Positions 6,598-11,101 of a DNA stretch of 11,101 nucleotides are shown one piece after another. Numbering within the stretch: position 1 is the first letter of the stretch; each line of letters opens with the position of its first letter. The notes under the pieces were generated by a model. That model was not told the DNA's origin, searched no databases, and saw nothing but the letters and a program-made list of their open reading frames with translations. The stretch is from NCBI GenBank assembly GCA_948479395.1, contig CAOLUI010000034.1, positions 1 to 11,101 on the forward strand. The letters run 5' to 3'. Both the position numbers and the translations under genes were made by a program. Origin of the DNA: an uncultured Bacilli bacterium (GTDB lineage Bacteria; Bacillota_I; Bacilli_A; RF39; UBA660).

Positions 6598-9087
6598 CTA
6601 TTTACCACAACAATTTTTGTACTTCTTACCTGAGCCACAAGGGCATTGATCATTTCTTCCTATTTTTTTTTCAGCTTTTTTTGGTGTTTTTTTAATTTTT
6701 TCTTTTCCATCATTAGCATTGCCAATAATTGTTTGAGTCCTCTCAGTATTTTGTTCAATATTTGCTTTAAGTAAAAACTCAGCAATTTGTTCATCTATTT
6801 TATCTAAGATATTTTCAAATAATTCAAATCCTTCCATAGTATAAGCTTGGAGTGGATTTACTTGTCCATAACCACGTAACATAATTCCTTCTTTTAAGTG
6901 TTCCATGCTACTTATATGCTCCACCCATAACGAATCAATAATTTTTAATGAGATTGCTCTTTCAAACTCTTGGAAATTTGGAGCTACACTAATTTTCTTT
7001 TCATAATCACTTAAAATTCTATCTGATAAAATTTCAATAATTTCATCATCTTTTTTATCGATTATATCTTGAATATCCATTTTATTATTTTTTAAGTAAT
7101 TTGTATTTATAAATTCTATTATTTCACTTTTATCATTTTCTGTTAAATATCCTTCTGGTTCAATATGGTTATTAACTAAATCAGTTAAAGTATTTTTAAA
7201 TATTTCGATTACAGAATCATGAATATTTTCATTGTCTAATATTTCATTTCTTCTTTCATAAATTATGGTACGTTGTTCATTTACTACATTATCATAATCA
7301 AGTAAACTTTTACGCATATCGAAATTATTGCCTTCAACTTTTTTTTGAGCTGTTTCTATACTTCTTGTTATAGCTTTGGAACGGATAGCTTGCTCATCAG
7401 TCATTCCTAAACTTTTGACTATATTTTTTATACGATCGGTTCCAAACATTCGCATTAAATCATCATCAAATGATACAAAAAATTGACTTGTTCCTATATC
7501 TCCTTGACGTCCACTACGTCCACGAAGTTGATTATCAATTCGACGAGATTCGTGACGCTCTGTTCCAATTACATATAATCCCCCTAATTTTTTAGTTTCT
7601 TCTGTTAATTTTATATCTGTTCCACGTCCTGCCATATTAGTAGCAATTGTAATAGCTCCTTTTTTTCCGGCTTCAGCAATTATATCGGCTTCACGTTCAT
7701 GATTTTTGGCATTTAATACTTCATGTTTTAATCCTGCTTTAGTAAGTAATTTACTTAAATGCTCATTGGCCTCCACAGAAATAGTACCTACTAGGATTGG
7801 CTGACCAGAGGCATGAATTTCTTTAATAGCATTAACAATTGCTTTGTATTTGCCATTTATATTAGCATATACTAAATCCGGTAAATCAATTCTTGCAATT
7901 GGTTTGTTAGTAGGAATTGTAATAACATACATATTATAAATATTTCTAAATTCTTCTTCCTCGGTTTTAGCTGTTCCTGTCATACCAGATAATTTTTCAT
8001 ACATTCTAAATAAATTTTGAAAGGTAATAGTGGCCATGGTTTTAGTTTCAACGTTAATAGTAACATTTTCTTTAGCTTCGATTGCTTGATGAAGTCCATC
8101 ACTATATTGGCGTCCTTCCATTAATCTTCCGGTAAAAGGATCTACTATAATTACTTGATCATTATTTACAACATAATCAATATCTTTTTTAAAGCCATAA
8201 TTAGCTTTTAGGGCTTGATTAATATGATGAACCAATCCCGTATTTTTTAAATCATATAAATTAGCAATTTTAAAATATTGTTCTATTTTTTTACTACCTT
8301 CTTCTGTCAAAGATACGTTTTTCATTTTTTCATCTATTGTATAATCTTTTTCATTTTGCAGTTTTTTAACAGCTTTATCAGAATCTATATATAAATTATT
8401 AGAATTAGCTTGACCACCAGATATAATTAAAGGGGTTCTAGCTTCATCAATTAATATTGAATCTACTTCATCAACAATACAAAAATGAAGTGGTCTTTGA
8501 ACACGATCCTCTGCATTAACTACCATATTATCTCTTAAATAATCAAATCCAATTTCATTATTAGTTGAATACAAAACATCACAGTTATATGCTTCTTTTT
8601 TTTCTTTAGGAGATAATTCCCGCAAGTTTAATCCCACTGATAAACCTAGAAAACGAAATATATTTCCCATCCATTCGGAATCCCGTTTAGCTAAAAATTC
8701 ATTTACTGTAACAATATGAACTCCTTTACCCGTTAAAGCATTTAGATAGGTTGGCATTGTTTCAGTTAATGTTTTTCCTTCCCCTGTTTTCATTTCAGCA
8801 ATATTTCCAAAATGAATAGCAAGTCCACCTAGTATTTGAACATGATATGGTTTTTCTCCTATTACACGACTTGCTGCCTCACGTATAACGGCAAAAGCTG
8901 GAACAATAATTTCCTCTAAACTTTTACCAGCATCTAATTCTTGTTTAAATTTGACAGTTTGATTTTTTAATTCTTCATCTGATAATGATTGCATTTGTTC
9001 ATCTAAAGATTCAATTTCATTTGCTATTTTTTCAAACCTTTTTAACTCTTTATATTCTGAATCTATTAATTTTTTTAAAAATCCCAT
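6598..9087 (-). CDS. secA: Preprotein translocase ATPase SecA
   Basis: Motor that drives secretory preproteins through SecYEG at the cytoplasmic face of the membrane. 829 residues from the start chosen, within the usual range. Visible in order: N-terminal region MGFLKKL, Walker A MKTGEGKT (99-106), Walker B DEVD (206-209) followed by SILIDEARTPLIISG, the TNMAGRGTDI and QLRGRSGRQGD motifs of the second nucleotide-binding fold, and the C-terminal zinc motif CPCGSGKKYKNCC (Cys 815, 817, 826, 827) that binds SecB and/or ribosomes in other species. Start: a GTG in frame at 9096 directly abuts the GGAGG and would leave no spacing; the ATG at 9087 lies 9 bases behind GGAGG and gives the usual MGF N-terminus. 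It has its own promoter and follows the hpf terminator. The order hpf-secA is conserved in Bacilli. Confidence 0.97.
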   Translation of the reverse strand: MGFLKKLIDSEYKELKRFEKIANEIESLDEQMQSLSDEELKNQTVKFKQELDAGKSLEEIIVPAFAVIREAASRVIGEKPYHVQILGGLAIHFGNIAEMKTGEGKTLTETMPTYLNALTGKGVHIVTVNEFLAKRDSEWMGNIFRFLGLSVGLNLRELSPKEKKEAYNCDVLYSTNNEIGFDYLRDNMVVNAEDRVQRPLHFCIVDEVDSILIDEARTPLIISGGQANSNNLYIDSDKAVKKLQNEKDYTIDEKMKNVSLTEEGSKKIEQYFKIANLYDLKNTGLVHHINQALKANYGFKKDIDYVVNNDQVIIVDPFTGRLMEGRQYSDGLHQAIEAKENVTINVETKTMATITFQNLFRMYEKLSGMTGTAKTEEEEFRNIYNMYVITIPTNKPIARIDLPDLVYANINGKYKAIVNAIKEIHASGQPILVGTISVEANEHLSKLLTKAGLKHEVLNAKNHEREADIIAEAGKKGAITIATNMAGRGTDIKLTEETKKLGGLYVIGTERHESRRIDNQLRGRSGRQGDIGTSQFFVSFDDDLMRMFGTDRIKNIVKSLGMTDEQAIRSKAITRSIETAQKKVEGNNFDMRKSLLDYDNVVNEQRTIIYERRNEILDNENIHDSVIEIFKNTLTDLVNNHIEPEGYLTENDKSEIIEFINTNYLKNNKMDIQDIIDKKDDEIIEILSDRILSDYEKKISVAPNFQEFERAISLKIIDSLWVEHISSMEHLKEGIMLRGYGQVNPLQAYTMEGFELFENILDKIDEQIAEFLLKANIEQNTERTQTIIGNANDGKEKIKKTPKKAEKKIGRNDQCPCGSGKKYKNCCGK

Positions 9088-9110
9088 TTGGTTCACCCTC
9101 CATGACTTTT

Positions 9111-9119
9111 ATTATAACA
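9111..9119 (-). promoter_or_regulatory. secA promoter, extended -10
   Basis: TGTTATAAT on the minus strand (9119-9111) is a consensus extended -10 (TGnTATAAT). It lies 23 bases upstream of the secA ATG, so the leader would be about 17 bases and just contain the GGAGG site. No strong -35 is seen, which extended -10 promoters tolerate. The same nonamer precedes hpf. Confidence 0.7.
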
Positions 9120-9170
9120 TAAATATTAATATTGTTTATAACTATTGTTCTTAATAATTAAAAATATTTA

Positions 9171-9190
9171 AAAAAATGCCATTGGCATTT
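9171..9190 (-). terminator. hpf terminator overlapping the stop codon
   Basis: Minus-strand hairpin AAATGCC-AAT-GGCATTT (7-bp stem, 3-base loop) followed by a T run that continues to 9170. The first stem bases are the last two bases of the hpf TAA. It separates hpf from the secA promoter. Confidence 0.85.
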
Positions 9191-9719
9191 ATATTACATT
9201 AATTATTCCAAAGTTTCCAGCTTTTCTTTTATATAAAACAGAAATACATTCTTCATTTATGTTTTTAAATACAAAAAAATCATGTCCTAATAATTCAGCT
9301 TGAATTAAGGCTTCTTCTTCGTCCATTGGCTTCATTTCAATATTTTTTCTTTTTACAATTTTTACTTCTTCTATTTCATCTTCAGAATCAATTGATAAAT
9401 TAAAATCGATATTTTCTACATTTTTATATTTATTTTTAATTTTTGTTTTATTTTTTCTAATTTGTCTTTCTATTTTATCAATTACTAAATCAATAGCCGC
9501 ATATAAATCATTATGATTTTCTTCAGCTCTTATGGTGAATTTTTTTGTCGGTATTGTTGCTTCAATTATTTGATCAACATTTTTTATTTTGATATTAATA
9601 TAAGCTGTTATTGAATTAGGCTCATCAAAATATTTTTCTAATCGTTTAAATTTACTCTCTATTTGTTCTTTTATTGCAGGAGTTATTATTGTTTTTCCAC
9701 TTCTAATATTAATTACCAT
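9189..9719 (-). CDS. hpf: Ribosome hibernation promoting factor, long form
   Basis: Binds the 30S decoding region and, through its C-terminal domain, dimerises ribosomes into inactive 100S particles in slow growth. 176 residues: N-terminal HPF/RaiA domain (about 1-100; opens VINIRSGKTIITPAIKEQI), a charged linker (about 100-125) and the C-terminal dimerisation domain (about 126-176) with KPMDEEEALIQAELLGHDFF and the YKRKAGNFGII end typical of long HPF. The ATG has AAGGAAGG about 6 bases upstream. It has its own extended -10 promoter and a terminator on its stop codon, so it is a single-gene unit between cspA and secA. Its position beside secA matches Bacillus (yvyD-secA). Confidence 0.96.
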   Translation of the reverse strand: MVINIRSGKTIITPAIKEQIESKFKRLEKYFDEPNSITAYINIKIKNVDQIIEATIPTKKFTIRAEENHNDLYAAIDLVIDKIERQIRKNKTKIKNKYKNVENIDFNLSIDSEDEIEEVKIVKRKNIEMKPMDEEEALIQAELLGHDFFVFKNINEECISVLYKRKAGNFGIINVI

Positions 9720-9740
9720 ATTACACCTTCCTTATAAAGG

Positions 9741-9749
9741 ATTATAACA
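9741..9749 (-). promoter_or_regulatory. hpf promoter, extended -10
   Basis: TGTTATAAT on the minus strand (9749-9741), 22 bases before the hpf ATG, giving a leader of about 15 bases with the AAGGAAGG site. The upstream -35 region (TAGTTT at 9769-9764) is weak and overlaps the cspA terminator. I see no GTTT/GGGTA pair typical of SigB control of hpf in Bacillus. Confidence 0.65.
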
Positions 9750-9751
9750 CA

Positions 9752-9781
9752 TTAAAAAATTAAAAACTACTATACAGTAGT
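9752..9781 (-). terminator. cspA terminator overlapping the stop codon
   Basis: Minus-strand hairpin ACTACT-GTAT-AGTAGT (6-bp stem, 4-base loop; 9781-9766) followed by a T-rich tail. The TAG stop of cspA (9772-9770) lies in the loop and 3' arm. The stem is short but the U tail is long. Confidence 0.7.
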
Positions 9782-9982
9782 TAATTCAATACAACTTACA
9801 TCAACAGCTTGTAACCCTTTAGAAGTTTCAATTAATTTAAAATTAACTATATCTCCTTCTTTTAAAGTTTTATAGCCATCTTTTACAATAGCGGAATAAT
9901 GAACAAAGATATCTTCTAAATTAGCACATTCTATAAAGCCGTATCCTTTATCATTATTAAACCATTTGACTTTACCACTCAT
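9770..9982 (-). CDS. Cold-shock protein, CspA family
   Basis: Small single-strand RNA/DNA-binding OB-fold protein that melts mRNA structure. 70 residues from the start chosen. The family hallmarks are present: GKVKWFN (3-9), RNP1 KGYGFI (12-17) and RNP2 DIFVHYSAI (24-32), followed by LKEGDIVNF. Start: a GTG in frame at 9991 lies only 2-3 bases after the AGGAG site, whereas ATG 9982 is at normal distance (8 bases behind AGGAGAGG) and gives MSGKVKWF; I therefore use 9982. The gene is monocistronic, with a terminator on its stop codon. It is divergent from the agrB-like gene. The space upstream allows a long leader, as is usual for cold-shock genes, but I could not place its promoter. Confidence 0.95.
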   Translation of the reverse strand: MSGKVKWFNNDKGYGFIECANLEDIFVHYSAIVKDGYKTLKEGDIVNFKLIETSKGLQAVDVSCIELTTV

Positions 9983-10042
9983 TTCAAACACCTCTCCTTC
10001 TTCTTAATAAAACAATACCACTACTTCAATACCTACACAACT

Positions 10043-10068
10043 AAATGCGTTCGACAAAGTTCGCATTT
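10043..10068 (-). promoter_or_regulatory. Hairpin in the putative cspA 5' leader
   Basis: Inverted repeat AAATGCG (10043-10049) and CGCATTT (10062-10068), 7 bp with a 12-base loop, 61 bases upstream of the cspA ATG. On the minus strand no T run follows, so it is not a terminator for that strand. Cold-shock mRNAs usually carry structured leaders that change with temperature; a role here is inference. Confidence 0.4.
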
Positions 10069-10184
10069 TATCTGTTGTCTTTTTTAGAATAATTTAAAAA
10101 GAAAGGTTAGAGTTTATTTTTTGTCTTAAATATTAATAATTATGTTTTAAAAAAAAGTTTTTTTATTTTTAAAAATCTTTTTGA

Positions 10185-10222
10185 CATTTTAAACGCATTT
10201 TAAACTATTTAAACATTTTTAA
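10185..10222 (+). promoter_or_regulatory. Tandem ~10-bp repeats upstream of the agrB-like gene (candidate activator site)
   Basis: Four related units in the same direction: CATTTTAAA at 10185, CATTTTAAA at 10196, TATTTAAA at 10206 and CATTTTTAA at 10214, spaced by roughly one helical turn. The first overlaps a perfect TTGACA (10181-10186); the last overlaps where the -35 of the TATGAT promoter would lie. AgrA-type LytTR regulators bind paired direct repeats about two turns apart, so this layout fits such a site. No binding consensus can be proved from sequence. Confidence 0.45.
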
Positions 10223-10240
10223 TTTTATATGAAATTTTAT

Positions 10241-10251
10241 TATGATATCAT
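10241..10251 (+). promoter_or_regulatory. Putative -10 and palindrome of the agrB-like promoter
   Basis: TATGAT (10241-10246) matches five of six -10 bases and lies about 28 bases before the TTG start. The -35 position (TTTAAT, 10218-10223) is poor, as in activator-dependent promoters. The -10 overlaps a perfect 10-bp palindrome ATGATATCAT (10242-10251). An alternative promoter would use TTGACA at 10181, but its -10 near 10204 is weak. Confidence 0.45.
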
Positions 10252-10273
10252 GTGACTTGTGTAGGTGATAAAA

Positions 10274-10870
10274 TTGAAAGAAGTTTTTGTTAACAATTCA
10301 CTAAGTTATTTAAAGAATAATAATGTATGTAATTCTTCTCAAGAATCTATTTTCAAATATACTTTAGAAACGTTATATTCATTTTTTACAAAGTCATTAG
10401 TAATAGTATTGCTTTCCATTTTATTTAAGACTTTTGGAATTACATTTATGATTTTATTCTTATATTCTATTTTAAGAGGTTTTACTTTTGGAATTCATGC
10501 TACAAAAAATATATATTGTTGGCTAATATCTTTAACTGTATATATTATTTGCCCATTTATTATTAAATATTATACTTTTCCTGTATATTACATTTATTCT
10601 ATTTTTATTTTAGGGATTTTATTTATATTATTATGGGCTCCAGCAGATACTAAGGCCAGGCCATTATTAAATAAGAAAAAACGGATTGTTAATAAATTTA
10701 TATCATTTACATTAAGTATTTGTTTAATTTCTTTATCTATTTTATTAAACAATCAGAATTTTAAAGAAATTATAACAATTATACTTTTATTAAATTCAAT
10801 TTGCATTTGTCCTTTTACGTATTTTATTTTTAAACAGACTTATAAAAATTATCGATTTTATAAGTCTTAA
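10274..10870 (+). CDS. agrB: AgrB-family accessory gene regulator membrane peptidase
   Basis: Cysteine endopeptidase of the membrane that cuts the AgrD propeptide C-terminally and closes the autoinducer ring. 198 residues from the TTG start. Family marks: the catalytic His and Cys in GIHATKNIYC (His75, Cys82; S. aureus AgrB uses His77 and Cys84), the preceding LRGFTFG, and APADTKARPL, close to the YAPADT motif of AgrB proteins. About five to six hydrophobic segments (roughly 40-51, 56-72, 81-97, 102-120, 140-158, 163-187). Start: GTG 10265 lies inside the Shine-Dalgarno AGGTGA; TTG 10274 is 5-6 bases behind it, so TTG is preferred. Co-transcribed with the AgrD-like gene 54 bases downstream. 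Transcribed away from cspA. The substrate is presumably that peptide. Confidence 0.92.
   Translation: MKEVFVNNSLSYLKNNNVCNSSQESIFKYTLETLYSFFTKSLVIVLLSILFKTFGITFMILFLYSILRGFTFGIHATKNIYCWLISLTVYIICPFIIKYYTFPVYYIYSIFILGILFILLWAPADTKARPLLNKKKRIVNKFISFTLSICLISLSILLNNQNFKEIITIILLLNSICICPFTYFIFKQTYKNYRFYKS
10836..10867 (+). other. Perfect 12-bp hairpin at the 3' end of the agrB-like gene
   Basis: AGACTTATAAAA (10836-10847) pairs without mismatch with TTTTATAAGTCT (10856-10867); the loop is 8 bases. It ends directly before the TAA stop. No T run follows on either strand, so it is not a normal terminator. Possible roles are mRNA 3'-end protection, processing between agrB and agrD, or slowing of ribosomes; these are inference. 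Confidence 0.7.
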
Positions 10871-10924
10871 TTATGGTTTAAATCATTTTATATAAATTTT
10901 TTAAACTAGGAAGGAGGGAAAGTT

Positions 10925-11044
10925 ATGGCAAATATTTTTGCAAATGCACTTGCTGCTTTATCTAAATTAGCAAATAATGGCGTATCAACATTTACATTCT
11001 GGACTTTTTTTAATGAAACTGAATGTCCTAAAGAAATGTTATAA
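10925..11044 (+). CDS. agrD: AgrD-like cyclic autoinducer propeptide, without a ring Cys
   Basis: 39 codons, too short for usual gene finding. The ATG has AAGGAGGG 6 bases upstream, a very strong site. Three parts as in AgrD: an N-terminal helix-like leader (MANIFANALAALSKLANNG, 1-19), a hydrophobic aromatic core (VSTFTFWTFF, 20-29) and an acidic tail (NETECPKEML, 30-39) that aligns with the YEPEVPKEL-type tail recognised by AgrB. By that alignment the cut falls after Phe29. A five-residue ring would then begin at Phe25, which has no Cys or Ser; the only Cys (34) is in the tail. Thr24 could give a six-residue lactone, or the product may be linear or different. Position after agrB and the terminator right behind it support its being real. 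Function as a signal is inference. Confidence 0.85.
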   Translation: MANIFANALAALSKLANNGVSTFTFWTFFNETECPKEML

Positions 11045-11046
11045 TT

Positions 11047-11080
11047 AAAACACGTTTATTTAAAAGCGTGTTTTTTAATT
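11047..11080 (+). terminator. Terminator of the agrBD-like operon
   Basis: AAAACACG (11047-11054) pairs with CGTGTTTT (11067-11074), 8 bp, with the loop possibly zipped further by TTT/AAA. A run of six T (11071-11076) and more T follow. It begins 2 bases after the agrD stop, so agrB and agrD form a two-gene unit and any agrC/agrA would need a separate promoter. Confidence 0.88.
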
Positions 11081-11090
11081 TTAAGTTCAA

Positions 11091-11096
11091 TATAAT
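11091..11096 (+). promoter_or_regulatory. Possible -10 of a promoter at the right edge
   Basis: TATAAT directly downstream of the terminator on the plus strand. The -35 position is T-rich and not recognisable. If real, it would start a plus-strand transcript just beyond the window. In such AT-rich DNA a chance match is quite possible. Confidence 0.25.
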
Positions 11097-11101
11097 AGAA
11101 G

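Larger units (their letters stand above)
9983..10273. other. Divergent intergenic region between cspA (-) and the agrB-like gene (+)
   Basis: About 290 bases without a credible ORF. Next to cspA it holds the cspA ribosome site and a hairpin (10043-10068). The middle (about 10080-10175) is A/T-tract DNA with no promoter I can assign with confidence to cspA. The right third holds tandem repeats of about 10 bp, a TTGACA, a TATGAT -10 and the ribosome site of the agrB-like gene. Confidence 0.8.

Noticed and set aside
9088..9096. GTG start of secA giving MNQMGFLKK
   Set aside because: The GTG directly abuts the GGAGG ribosome site and leaves no spacing; ATG 9087 is 9 bases behind it and gives the normal MGF start.
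10043..10068. Plus-strand rho-independent terminator
   Set aside because: The stem is followed by TTTTAT on the plus strand, but no plus-strand gene lies upstream; the neighbour cspA is on the other strand.
10876..10906. Hairpin GTTTAAA...TTTAAAC between agrB and agrD as terminator or riboswitch
   Set aside because: All but one pair are A-T, the loop is 17 bases and no T run follows; in such AT-rich DNA this is expected by chance.
1..11101. Mollicute code with UGA as Trp, suggested by the very low GC content
   Set aside because: RF2 is present with a functional-looking UGA frameshift site, and Trp residues in secA, agrB and agrD are TGG.

Overview
The window comes from a very AT-rich, low-GC Gram-positive bacterium, most likely an uncultured member of the Bacilli (Erysipelotrichales/RF39-like gut lineages would fit; this placement is inference). 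The reasons are the gene order hpf-secA-prfB followed by a YitT-family gene, the long form of HPF, Bacillus-like Shine-Dalgarno sites, and the neighbouring tilS and ftsH. The genetic code is standard. prfB (release factor 2) is present with its UGA-dependent programmed frameshift, and Trp is encoded by TGG, so this is not a UGA=Trp mollicute.

Layout. Nearly everything lies on the minus strand. Read in transcription order (right to left) it is: cspA (cold-shock protein), hpf (ribosome hibernation), secA (translocase motor), a J-domain protein of unknown role, then a 445-base stretch before prfB. That stretch holds a decayed SEC-C tail, short repeats and a terminator. After it comes a tight putative operon prfB > YitT-family gene > tilS > ftsH. 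cspA and hpf each end in a hairpin terminator overlapping the stop codon. hpf and secA each have their own TGTTATAAT extended -10 promoter. After ftsH, at the left edge, a run of nine Gs (minus strand) lies in the spacer of a plausible promoter that reads out of the window.

At the right end, on the plus strand and divergent from cspA, is a small quorum-sensing type module. It has an AgrB-family membrane peptidase with the His and Cys catalytic pair, and a 39-codon AgrD-like peptide gene that ends in a CPKE tail and is followed by a strong terminator. The peptide has no Cys or Ser at the place where the (thio)lactone ring residue is expected. The agrB promoter carries tandem repeats of about 10 bp, and the 3' end of agrB forms a perfect 12-bp hairpin. 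No agrC/agrA is visible.

Most notable observations: the Cys-less AgrD-like peptide and its control region; the G9 tract between -35 and -10 below ftsH (candidate phase-variable promoter); the SEC-C remnant in frame behind the J-domain gene, with direct repeats flanking that gene; and a Rho_N-like extension on FtsH.
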